DNA from: Panulirus ornatus
Taxonomy: Eukaryota; Arthropoda; Malacostraca; Decapoda; Palinuridae
Reading direction: 5' to 3'
Assembly: GCF_036320965.1 (NCBI RefSeq)
Contig: NC_092225.1
Span: 33,341,887-33,405,886, forward strand
Length of the DNA: 64,000 nt
The position numbers and the translations under genes are program-made. The notes beneath the pieces were generated by a model that was not told the DNA's origin, did no database searches, and saw nothing but the letters and a program-made list of their open reading frames with translations. Every line of letters begins with the position of its first letter. Position 1 is the first letter of the stretch. Of this stretch, positions 36,475 through 48,920 are shown in pieces.

Positions 36475-39400
36475 ACTGAGGCCCCACAAGGTACACTTAC
36501 TGAGGCCTCACAAGGTACACTTACTGAGGCCCCACAAGGTACACTTACTGAGGCCTCACAAGGTACACTTACTGAGGCCTCACAAGGTACACTTACTGAG
36601 GCCCCACAAGGTACACTTACTGAGGCCTCACAAGGTACACTTATTGAGGCCTCACAAGGTACACTTACTGAGGCCCCACAAGGTACACTTACTGAGGCCT
36701 CACAAGGTACACTTACTGAGGCCACACAAGGTACACTTACTGAGGCCTCACAAGGTACACTTACTGAGGCCTCACAAGGTACACTTACTGAGGCCTCACA
36801 AGGTACACTTATTGAGGCCTCACAAGGTACACTTACTGAGGCCCCACAAGGTACACTTACTGAGGCCCCACAAGGTACACTTACTGAGGCCTCACAAGGT
36901 ACACTTACAGAGGCCTCACAAGGTACACTTACTGAGGCCTCACAAGGTACACTTACTGAGGCCTCACAAGATACACTTACTGAGGCCTCACAAGGTACAC
37001 TTACTGAGGCCCTCACAAGGTACACTTACTGAGGCCTCACAAGGTACACCTTACTGAGGCCTCACAAAGGTACACTTACTAGGCCTCTCAAGGTACACTT
37101 ACTGAGGCCTCACAAGGTACACTTACTGAGGCCTCACAAGGTACACTTACTGAGGCCCTCAAAGGTACACTTACTGAGGCCCCACAAAGGTACACTTACT
37201 GAGGCCTCACAAGGTACACTTACTGAGGCCTCACAAGGTACCACTTACTGAGGCCTCAACAAAGGTAACACTTACTGAGGCCCTCACAAGGTACACTTAC
37301 TGAGGCCTCACAAGGTACACTTACTGAGGCCTCACAAGGTACACTTACTGAGGGGCCTAAGCTCACAAGGTACCTTACTGAGGCTACAAGGTACACTTAT
37401 GAGGCCCTCACAAGTACACTTACTGAGGCCTCACAAGGTACACATCTGAGGCCCAACACGGTACACTTACTGAGGCCTCACAAGGTAACTTCTGAGGCCT
37501 CACAAGTTACACTTACTGAGGCCTCACAAGGTACACTTACTGAGGCCTCACAAGGTACACTTACTGAGGCCTCACAAGGTACACTTACTGAGGCCTCACA
37601 AGGTACACTTACTGAGGCCTCACAAGGTACACTTACTGAGGCCTCACAAGGTACACTTACTGAGGCCACACAAGGTACACTTACTGAGGCCTCACAAGGA
37701 CACTACTGAGGCCTCACAAGGTACACTTACTGAGGCCTCACAAGGTACACTTACTGAGGCCTCACAAGGTACACTTACTGAGGCCTCACAAGGTACACTT
37801 ACTGAGGCCTCACAAGGTACACTTACTGAGGCCACACAAGGTACACTTACTGAGGCCTCACAAGGTACACTTACTGAGGCCTCACAAGGTACACTTACTG
37901 AGGCCTCACAAGGTACACTTACTGAGGCTCACAAGGTACACTTACTGAGGCCTCACAAGGTACACTTACTGAGGCCTCACAAGGTACACTTACTGAGGCC
38001 TCACAAGTGACAATACTTACTGAGGCCATCACAAGGTACACTTACTGAGGCCTCACAAGGTACACTTACTGAGGCCTCACAAGGTACACTTACTGAGGCC
38101 TCACAAGGTACACTTACTGAGGCCTCACAAGGTACACTTACTGAGGCCTCACAAGGTACACTTACTGAGGCCCCACAAGGTACATTTACTGAGGCCTCAC
38201 AAGGTACACTTACTGAGGCCCCACAAGGTACACTTACTGAGGCCCCCACAAGGTACACTTACTGAGGCCTCACAAGGTACACTTACTGAGGCCTCACAAG
38301 GTACACTTACTGAGGCCTCACAAGGTACACTTACTGAGGCCCCACAAGGTACACTTACTGAGGCCTCACAAGGTACACTTACTGAAGCCCCACAAGGTAC
38401 ACTTACTGAGGCCCCACAAGGTACAATTACTGAGGCCACACAAGGTACACTTACTGAGGCCACACAAGGTACACTTACTGAGGCCACACAAGGTACACTT
38501 ACTGAGGCCTCACAAGGTACACTTACTGAGGCCTCACAAGATACACTTACTAAGTCCACACAAGGTACACTTACTGAGGCCACACAAGGTACACTTACTG
38601 AGGCTTCACAAGGTACACTTACTGAGGCCCCACAAGGTACACTTACTGAGGCCTCACAAGGTATACTTACTGAGGCCACACAAGGTACACTAACTGAGGC
38701 CTCACAAGGTACACTTACTGAGGCCTCACAAGGTACACTTACTGAGGCCTCACAAGGTACACTTACTGAGGCCTCACAAGGTACACTTACTGAGGCCTCA
38801 CAAGGTACACTTACTGAGGCCTCACAAGGTACACTTACTGAGGCCCCACAAGGTACATTTACTGAGGCCTCACAAGGTACACTTACTGAGGCCCCACAAG
38901 GTACACTTACTGAGGCCCCCACAAGGTACACTTACTGAGGCCTCACAAGGTACACTTACTGAGGCCTCACAAGGTACACTTACTGAGGCCTCACAAGGTA
39001 CACTTACTGAGGCCCCACAAGGTACACTTACTGAGGCCTCACAAGGTACACTTACTGAGGCCCCACAAGGTACACTTACTGAGGCCCCACAAGGTACAAT
39101 TACTGAGGCCACACAAGGTACACTTACTGAGGCCACACAAGGTACACTTACTTAGGCCACACAAGGTACACTTACTGAGGCCTCACAAGATACACTTACT
39201 GAGGCCACACAAGGTACACTTACTGAGGCCCCACAAGGTACACTTACTGAGGCCTCACAAGGTACACTTACTGAGGCCTCACAAGGTACACTTACTGAGG
39301 CCTCACAAGGTACACTTACTGAGGCCTCACAAGGTACACTTACTGAGGCCTCACAAGGTACACTTACTGAGGCCTCACAAGGTACACTTACTGAGGCCCC

Positions 39401-40664
39401 ACAAGGTACATTTACTGAGGCCTCACAAGGTACACTTACTGAGGCCCCACAAGGTACACTTACTGAGGCCCCCACAAGGTACACTTACTGAGGCCTCACA
39501 AGGTACACTTACTGAGGCCTCACAAGGTACACTTACTGAGGCCTCACAAGGTACACTTACTGAGGCCCCACAAGGTACACTTACTGAGGCCTCACAAGGT
39601 ACACTTACTGAGGCCCCACAAGGTACACTTACTGAGGCCCCACAAGGTACAATTACTGAGGCCACACAAGGTACACTTACTGAGGCCACACAAGGTACAC
39701 TTACTTAGGCCACACAAGGTACACTTACTGAGGCCTCACAAGATACACTTACTGAGGCCACACAAGGTACACTTACTGAGGCCCCACAAGGTACACTTAC
39801 TGAGGCCTCACAAGGTACACTTACTGAGGCCCCACAAGGTACACTTACTGAGGCCTCACAAGGTACACTTACTGAGGCCCCACAAGGTACACTTACTGAG
39901 GCCCCACAAGGTACACTTACTGAGGCCTCACAAGGTACACTTACTGAGGCCACACAAGGTACACTTACTGAGGCCTCACAAGGTACACTTACTGAGGCCT
40001 CACAAGGTACACTTACTGAGGCCTCACAAGGTACACTTACTGAGGCCTCACAAGGTACACTTACTGAGGCCTCACAAGGTACACTTACTGAGGCCTCACA
40101 AGGTACACTTACTGAGGCCTCACAAGGTACACTTACTGAGGCCACACAAGGTACAATTACTGAGGCCACACAAGGTACACTTACTGAGGCCTCACAAGGT
40201 ACACTTACTGAGGCCTCACAAGATACACTTACTGAGTCCACACAAGGTACACTTACTGAGGCCACACAAGGTACACTTACTGAGGTGCCACAAGATACAC
40301 TTACTGAGGCCTCACAAGGTACACTTACTGAGGCCACACAAGGTACACTTACTGAGGCCACACAAGGTACACTTACTGAGGCCCCACAAGGTACACTTAC
40401 TGAGGCCACACAAGGTACACTTACTGAGGCCACACAAGGTACACTTACTGAGGCCTCACAAGGTACACTTACTGAGGCCCCACAAGGTACACTTACTGAG
40501 GCCCTACAAGGTACACTTACTGAGGCCACACAAGGTACACTTACTGAGGCCCCGCAAGGTACACTTACTGAGGCCCCACAAGGTACACTTACTGAGGCCC
40601 CACAAGGTACACTTATTGAAGCCAAACAAGGTACACTTACTGAGGCCACACAAGGTACACAAGT
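36475..40664. repeat. 24-bp minisatellite (GAGGCCTCACAAGGTACACT + TACT), ~170 units
   Basis: Variants differ mainly at one position (CCTCAC/CCCCAC/CCACAC) and the unit is mostly conserved. Because 24 is a multiple of three, stop-free frames appear on both strands (EASQGTLT plus, ASVSVPCE minus). A longer-range block structure is visible: the rare unit with GGCCCCCACAAGG lies at 38241, 38914 and 39468, each followed by a very similar variant order. The stretch about 37010-37500 is full of single-base indels. On the minus strand each unit contains CTCA|GTAAGTG. Confidence 0.95.
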
Positions 40665-43655
40665 AACACAGCAAACGAGAGGTACACAACAATTAACACA
40701 GCTGACGAGAGGGACACAACAAGTAACACAGCAGACGAGAGGTACACAACAAGTAACAGAGCAGACGAGAGAGGTACACAACAAGTAACACAGCAGACGA
40801 GAGGTACACAACAAGTAACACAGCAGACGAGAGGTACACAACAAGTAACACAGCAGACGAGAGGTACACAACAAGTAACACAGCAGACGAGAGGAACATC
40901 ACAAGTAACACAGCAGACGAGAGATGTACAGAACAAGTAACACAACAGACGAGAGAGGTACACAACAAGTAACACAGCAGACGAGAGGGACACAACAAGT
41001 AACACAGCAGACGAGAGGCACACAACAAATAACACAGTAGACGAGAGGGACACAACAAGTAACACAGCAGACCAGAGGGACACAACAAGTAACACAGCAG
41101 ACGAGGGGTACACAACAAGTAACACAGCAGACGAGAGAGGTACACAACTAGTAACACAGCAGACGAGAGAGGGACACAACAAGTAACACAGCAGACGAGA
41201 GGGACACAACAAGTAACACAGCAGACGAGAGGTACACAACAAGTAACACAGTAGACGAGAGGGACACAACAAGTAACACAGCAGACGAGAGGGACACAAC
41301 AAGTATCACAGCAGACGAGAGGGACACAACAAGTAACACAGCAGACGAGAGGTACACAACAAGTAACACAGCAGACGAGAGGGACACAAGTAACACAGTA
41401 GACGAGAGGTACACAACAAGTAACACAGCAGACGAGAGGGACACAACAAGTATCACAGCAGACGAGAGGCACACAACAAGTAACACAGCAGACGAGAGGT
41501 ACACAACAAGTAACACAGCAGACGAGAGGGACACAACAAGTAACACAGTAGACGAGAGGGACACAACAAGTAACACAGCAGACGAGAGGGACACAACAAG
41601 TAACACAGCAGACGAGAGGTACACAACAAGTAACACAGCAGACGAGGGACACAACAAGTAACACAACAGACGAGAGGTACACAACAAGTAACACAGCAGA
41701 CGAGAGAGGTTCACAACAAGTAACACAGCAGACAAGAGGTACACAACAAGTAACACAGCAGACGAGGGACACAACAAGTAACACAGCAGACGAGAGGAAC
41801 ACAACAAGTAACACAGCAGACGAGAGGTACACAACAAGTAACACAGCAGACGAGAGAGGTACACAACAAGTAACACAGCAGACGAGAGGGACACAACAAG
41901 TAACACAGCAGACGAGAGGGACATCACAAGTAACACAGCAGACGAGAGGGACACAACAAGTAACACAGCAGACTAGAGGTACACAAGTAACACAGCAGAC
42001 GAAAGGGACACAACAAGTAACACAGCAGACGAGAGGTACACAACAAGTAACACAGCAGACGAGAGAGGTACACAACAAGTAACACAACAGACGAGAGGTA
42101 CACAACAAGTAACACAGCAGACGAGAGGTACACAAGTAACACAGCAGACGAGAGAGGTACACAACAAGTAACACAGCAGACGAGAGGGACACAACAAGTA
42201 ACACAGCAGACGAGAGGTACACAACAAGTAACACAGCAGACGAGAGGTACACAACAAGTAACACAGCAGACAGAGGTACACAACAAGTAACACAGCAGAC
42301 GAGAGGTACACAACAAGTAACACAGCAGACGAGAGAGGTACACAAGTAACACAGCAGACGAGAGGGACACAACAAGTAACACAGCAGACGAGAGGTACAC
42401 AAGTAACACAGCAGACGAGAGAGGTACACAAGTAACACAGCAGACGAGAGGGACACAACAAGTAACACAGCAGACGAGAGGTACACAAGTAACACAGCAG
42501 ACGAGAGAGGTACACAAGTAACACAGCAGACGAGAGGGACACAACAAGTAACACAGCAGACGAGAGGGACATCACAAGTAACACAGCAGACGAGAGGGAC
42601 ACAACAAGTAACACAGCAGACTAGAGGTACACAAGTAACACAGCAGACGAAAGGGACACAACAAGTAACACAGCAGACGAGAGGTACACAACAAGTAACA
42701 CAGCAGACGAGAGAGGTACACAACAAGTAACACAACAGACGAGAGGTACACAACAAGTAACACAGCAGACGAGAGAGGTACACAACAAGTAACACAGCAG
42801 ACGAGAGGAACATCAAAAGTAACACAGCAGACGAGAGGGACACAACAAGTAACACAGCAGACGAGAGATACACAACAAGTAACACAGCAGACGAGAGGGA
42901 CACAAGTAACACAGCAGACGAGGGGGACACAAGTAACACAGCAGACGAGAGGGACACAACAAGTAACACAGCAGATGAGAGGTACACAAGTAACACAGCA
43001 GACGAGAGGGACACAACAAGTAACACAGCAGACGAGAGGTACACAACAAGTAACACAGCAGACGAGAGAGGTACACAAGTAACACAACAGACGAGAGAGG
43101 TACACAACAAGTAACAAAGCAGACGAGAGGGACACAAGTAACACAGCAGACGAGAGGGACACAACAAGTAACACAGCAGACGAGAGAGGTACACAAGTAA
43201 CACAGCAGACGAGAGGTACACAAGTAACACAGCAGACGAGAGGGACACAACAAGTAACACAGCAGACGAGAGGTACACAACAAGTAACACAGCAGACGAG
43301 AGAGGTACACAACAAGTAACACAGCAGACGAGAGAGACACAACAAGTAACACAGCAGACAAGAGGTACACAACAAGTAACACAGCAGACGAGAGGGACAC
43401 AACAAGTAACACAGCAGACGAGAGGGACACAACAAGTAATTCAGCAGACGAGGGGTACACAACAAGTAACACAGCAGACGAGAGAGGTACACAACAAGTA
43501 ACACAGCAGACGAGAGGGACACAACAAGTAACACAGCAGACGAGAGGTACACAACAAGTAACAGCAGACGAGAGGTACACAACAAGTAACACAGCAGACG
43601 AGAGGGACACAACAAGTAATACAGCAGACGAGAGGTACACAAGTAACACAGCAGT
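40665..43655. repeat. 30-bp minisatellite (CAGCAGACGAGAGGTACACA + ACAAGTAACA)
   Basis: About 100 units, with GGTACACAACAAG/GGGACACAACAAG variants, shortened units lacking ACA, and units with a duplicated GA (GAGAGAGG). The 24-bp array passes into it without a spacer via AAGGTACACAAGTAACACAG. A block around 41880-42100 recurs around 42530-42750 with the same order of variants. Confidence 0.93.
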
Positions 43656-45052
43656 CGAGAGGAGCATCAGAAGCAACACAACAGACGAGAGGAACATCAC
43701 AAGTAACACAAGACGAGAGGAACATCATAAGTAACACACCAGACGAGAGAAACATCAGAAGTAACACAACAGACGAGAGGAACATCACAAGTAACACAAC
43801 AGATGAGAGGAACATCACAAGTAACACAACAGACGAGAGGAACATCACAAGCAACACAACATACGAGAGGAACATCACAAGTAACACAACAGACGAGAGG
43901 AACATCACAAGTAACACAACAGACGAGAGGAACATCACAAGTAACACAACATACGAGAGGAACATCACAAGTAACACAACAGACGAGAGGAACATCACAA
44001 GTAACACAAGAGACGAGAGGAACATCACAAGTAACACAAGAGACGAGAGGAACATCACAAGTAACAAAACAGACGAGAGGAACATCACAAGTAACACAAC
44101 AGACGAGAGGAACATCACAAGTAACACAACAGACGAGAGGAACATCACAAGTAACACAACAGACGAGAGGAACATCACAAGTAACACAACAGACGAGAGG
44201 AACATCACAAGTAACACAACAGACGAGAGGAACATCACAAGTAGCACAAGACGAGAGGAACATCACAAGTAACACAACAGACGAGAGGAACATCACAAGT
44301 AACACAACAGACGAGAGGAACATCACAAGTGACACAACAGACGAGAGGAACATCACAAGTAACAAAACAGACGAGAGGAACATCACAAGTAACACAACAG
44401 ACGAGAGGAACATCACAAGTAACACAACAGACGAGAGGAACATCACAAGTAACACAACAGATGAGGGGAACATCAGAAGTAACACAACAGACGAGAGGCA
44501 CATCACAAGTAACATAGCAGACGAGAGGAACATCACAAGTAACACAACAGACGAGAGGAACATCACAAGTAACACAACAGACGAGAGGAACATCACAAGT
44601 AACACAACAGACGAGAGGAACATCACAAGTAACACAACAGACGAGAGGAACATCACAAGTAACACAACAGACGAGAGGAACATCACAAGTAACACAACAG
44701 ACGAGAGGAACATCACAAGTAACACAACAGAGAGGAACATCAAAAGTAACACAACAGACGAGAGGAACATCACAAGTAACACAACAGACGAAAGGAACAT
44801 CACAAGTAACACAACAGACGAGAGGAACATCACAAGTAACACAACAGACGAGAGGAACATCACAAGTAACACAGCAGACGAGAGGAACATCACAAGTAAC
44901 ACAACAGACGAGAGGAACATCACAAGTAACACAGCAGACGAGAGGAACATCACAAGTAACACAACAGACGAGAGGAACATCACAAGTAACACAGCAGACG
45001 AGAGGAACATCACAAGTAACACAACAGACAAGAGGAACATCAGAAGTAACAC
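43656..45052. repeat. 30-bp minisatellite, variant family (CAACAGACGAGAGGAACATC + ACAAGTAACA)
   Basis: About 46 units sharing GACGAGAGG and ACAAGTAACACA with the previous array but with AACATC replacing TACACA and CAACAG replacing CAGCAG. It is more uniform than the preceding block. CAGCAG returns in alternate units near 44870-45010. Confidence 0.93.
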
Positions 45053-45374
45053 AGGACAAACTCTGGAAAGCAAGTTTGCCAAGCGTTCACCACACACACA
45101 GACTATGTCAAACATTACCGCTGAAATCATATGATGCAATGAATATCTTTATGGAAAACTGTAAAATATCCGAGATCATGAATTATTGGATATATTACAT
45201 GAAACGTTACGTGCCTGGACGGTAGGTACCGCGTGCATGCTGGTTACGATGTATGACAACAAATGGAGTAACAAAATTGTAAGTCTGGCTATCTACACAC
45301 ACAACATTTTCATGTGGACTTAACCTTACAAACTGGTGTTCCAGGTCTATGTAGTCGCTACATAATATACAAAT
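45053..45374. other. Single-copy-looking sequence between arrays
   Basis: No coding motif recognised on either strand. It begins GGACAAACTCTGGAAAGC and is of average composition. Confidence 0.4.
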
Positions 45375-46970
45375 GTTAGATATTAGTGGTTACCAATATA
45401 CTAGTGTTTCAAGTGTTGGTGGTAATATACTAGTTTCAAGTGTTAGTGGTAAGTAATATATTAGTGTTTCAAGTGTTAAAGGTAAGTAATATACTAGTGT
45501 TTCAAGTGTTAAAGGTAAGTAATATACTATACTAATGTTTCAAGTGTTAGTGGTAACATACTAGTGTTTCAAGTGTTAGTGGTAATATATTAGTGTTTCA
45601 AGTGTTAAAGGTAAGTAATATACTAGTGTTTCAAGTGTTAAAGGTAATATACTATACTAGTGTTTCAAGTGTTAGTGGTAACATACTAGTGTTTCAAGTG
45701 TTTGTGGTAAGTAATATATTAGTGTTTCAAGTGTTAAAGGTAAGCAATATACTAGTGTTTCAAGGGTTAAAGGTAAGTAATATACTATACTAGTGTTTCA
45801 AGTGTTAGTGGTAACATACTAGTGTTTCAAGTGTTAGTGGTAATATATTAGTGTTTCAAGTGTTAAAGGTAAGTAATACACTAGTGTTTCAAGTGTAAAA
45901 GGTAAGTAATATACTAGTGTTTCAAGTGTTAGTGGCAAGTTATATACTATTGTTTCAAGTGCTAGTGATAAGCAATATACTAGAGTTTCATGTGTTAGTG
46001 GTAATATACTAGTGTTTCAAGTGCTAATGGTAAGTAATATACTAGTGTTTCAAGTGCTAGTGGTAAGTAATATACTAGTGTTTCAATTGCTGGTGGTAAT
46101 ATACTAGTGTTTCAAGTGCTAGTGGTAATATACTAGTTTCAAGCGCTAGTGATAAGTAATATACTAGTGTTTCAAGTGTTAGTGGTAAGTAATATACTAG
46201 AGTTTCAAGTGTTAGTGGTAAGTAATATATTAGCGTTTCAAGTGTTAGTGGTAAGTAATATACTCGTGTTTCAAACACTAGTGGTAACATACTAGTGTTC
46301 CAAGTGCTAGTGGGTAACATACTAGTGTTTCAAGTGCTAGTGGTAACTTACTAGTGTTTCAAGTGCTAGTGGTAAGTAATATACTCGTGTTTCAGGTGTT
46401 AGTGGTAAGTAATATACCTGTGTTTCAAGTGTTAGTGGTAAGTAATATACCTGTGTTTCAAGTGCTAGTGATAAGTAATATACTAGTGTTTCAAACGCTA
46501 GTGGTAACATACTAGTGTTTCAAGTGCTAGTGGTAACATACTAGTGTTTCAAGTGCTAGTGGTAATATACTTGTGTTTCAGGTGTTTGTGGTAACTAATA
46601 TACCTGTGTCTCAAGTGCTAGTGGTAAGTAATATACCTGTGTTTCAAGTGCTAGAGGTAAGTAATATACCTGTGTTTCAAGTGCTAGTGGTAAGTAATAT
46701 ACCTGTGTTTCAAGTGTTAGTGGTAAGTAATATACTTGTGTTTCAGGTGTTAGTGGTAAGTAATTAACCTGTGTTTCAAGTGCTAGTGGTAAGTAATATA
46801 CCTGTGTTTCAAGTCCTAGTGGTAAGTAATATACTTGTGTTTCAGGTGTTCGTGGTAAAGAGTATACCAGTGTTTTAAATATTAGTGGCTAGAAATATAG
46901 TGGTCAGTAATACACTTGTGTTCCAGGTGTCAATCGTCAGTAATGTGTTTCATGTGTTCGTGGTCAGTAC
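45375..46970. repeat. 33-bp minisatellite (AGTGTTAGTGGTAAGTAATA + TACTAGTGTTTCA)
   Basis: About 48 units with TTAGTG/CTAGTG/TTAAAG variation and deletions of AAGTAATA. On the plus strand most units contain GTAAGTAAT, a donor-like sequence, and some (near 46389, 46580, 46744, 46836) contain TGTGTTTCAG|G, an acceptor-like sequence, only about 10 bp upstream. No gene on the plus strand is known here, so this is sequence resemblance only. Confidence 0.9.
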
Positions 46971-46979
46971 TGTCATAAT

Positions 46980-47700
46980 ATTTCTTAATGAATATCTGGT
47001 GAAGTCTTCGGGGGTCTTCCACCCCTAGAGCTGGACCCAGGTTGTGGTGTTGGTGGACCAAACTGTTGGAAACCGCAGCCCACAGATGTACGTAGTAGTG
47101 CCCACAGCCTGGCTGGTTTGGTACACTTTGTAGGTACTTGTCTGACGCATTCTAAGTATCTCTAGCGCTACTGTCCATACCATGGCGATTCAGAGGTGGT
47201 ATTTTACAGTCTTCCATGCCTGTCATGACAGTAGGATGTTTTTCTGTGTGTAAACTGGAACAATACCTTCCAAACCCTTCAAGTTATACATGGTCATATA
47301 CGTCTCTCGCCCGCGCTCCAGGGAGTATTGCCTCGGATATTTCAGGCGTTGCCAGTAATTTCGTTTTGAACCTCGGCTGTAAAAGAACTCTGAACACTTT
47401 CCAATTCTGCAACTTCGCCCGTCTAGTAGGATGATGTCAGAACACAACAATATTCAATTTAAGAAAGTATTGGCGCCTTGAACAACATCATTAGTTTTTC
47501 TTATCTTGAAAGTCCGCAGGATCCAGCCCACCATCCTTCTGCAAGAGACAACCATTGTTTTGTTGTGTTCGCTGAAGGTTGGGTCGTTAAACATTATTAC
47601 TCCGGTTGCATGAGGAGCAACTTCACGTTTGATCGTGGAGGCACACCAGATACCATACTTGACCTGTTGTAACAACCTGATATTATAATGTACATCCATC
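46980..47700 (-). pseudogene. CR1/Jockey-like non-LTR remnant with 3' end
   Basis: On the minus strand: HATGVIMFNDPTFSEHNKTM, then CRRMVGWILRTFKIRKTND (47478-47600), and after a gap NYWQRLKYPRQYSLERGRET and YMTMYNLKGLEGIVP (47223-47400). This order fits the C-terminal part of CR1/Jockey-type RTs (C.KMVGWVLRTF.TR, then YWERLK.L.LYSLERRRERY, then EGLVPN). The block between, normally LYKSLVRP and ALEKVQR, is deleted or unreadable. 46980-47220 is the 3' UTR, ending TTCACCAGATATTC. A fragment of the same end lies at 16305-16380. Confidence 0.7.
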
Positions 47701-47734
47701 TCCCAATATTTCAGGTTATCGACAACTTTCCCAG

Positions 47735-48151
47735 TGTATATACTAACACCATGGTGGCATTTTATATACTATAACACCATGGTGGCATTTTATATACTAT
47801 AACACCATGGTGGCATTTTATATACTATAACACCATGGTGGCATTTTATATACTATAACACCATGGTGGCATTTTATATACTATAACACCATGGTGGCAT
47901 TTTATATACTATAACACCATGGTGGCATTTTATATACTATAATACCATGGTGGCATTTTATATACAATAACACCATGGTGGCATTTTATATACTATAACA
48001 CCATGGTGGCATTTAAATACTATAACACCATGGTGGCATTTTATATACTATAACACCATGGTGGCATTTAAATACTATAACACCATGGTGGCATTTTATG
48101 TACTATAACACCATGGTGGCATTTAAATACTATAACACCATGGTGGCATTT
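47735..48151. repeat. 28-bp minisatellite (CACCATGGTGGCATTTTATA + TACTATAA)
   Basis: About 15 units, nearly identical; four of the later ones have ATTTAAATAC instead of ATTTTATATAC. Every unit contains the perfect palindrome CACCATGGTG. Confidence 0.95.
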
Positions 48152-48920
48152 GTTAAATGCTTTGGTAAGACCTTTTGAATCAGATGGGCATCTTGAACAC
48201 TACTAACATAGTAGTTAGGGAGTCAAGATGTTGCAAGCATGTTGTCCTGGGTTGTGTGTGTACAGTGATCACCTCCATAAATTGAGACATGTTGCCTCTC
48301 AGGAGTCCTTCCAAGATTGTAATGATGTCACGCCATGTTAATGGTATCGGTCGGTCAGTAGTGTTTTGGGAGTGCTTTACTTCCACCTAGGTGGTGGAGT
48401 GGGTCGGTGTCTCACCAATTATGCCAGGATGCACATATTTACTGCTCGTGTTAAGAGACATTTTTTGTTTTTTGTATATAAAGACGAGATGCATGTGTCG
48501 TCCTGGCCTAGGGCTGAGTGCATGGACATGTTCTTAATGGTCCACTAACGGTCGTGTGAGGAGCTGGTGCCATGTACTCACATTGGACATTACTGTATAG
48601 CAAGGGAACCAGGCTGAGTGTAGTTTCTGGTTCTCTACCTTTATAGAATGGTACTCATTCAGCCGATGTCCGTAAATGTACCTTCTGTTTTAATAAGGCC
48701 AAAGGACTTTGTCTTGCTAGATATGCAATACACATACGAATAAAAGCGTCTTGGTAAATTTCTTAATACATAAATTGTTTGTTCTTGTACCGCCAAGCCA
48801 GTGACTACGAGGGTAGACCAGGATGTTGTTGGAGACACAAGACCCCAACCATGACGCACTCCTCCTCTTGCTGTGAGTAAGAATATGATTACTGACCACA
48901 GCCAGGCACGTGCTGGCACC
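48152..48920. other. Single-copy-looking sequence, no gene recognised
   Basis: Several short frames exist, the longest near 60 codons, without recognisable motifs or splice-site pairs. It lies between two minisatellites. Confidence 0.4.

Noticed and set aside
40693..43290. 865-codon minus-strand frame (LLVVYLSSAV...)
   Set aside because: Product of the stop-free 30-bp array; the peptide alternates between three frame readings at each indel.
43697..45139. Overlapping 443-480-codon frames on both strands
   Set aside because: Same cause: 30-bp units, multiple of three, open on both strands.
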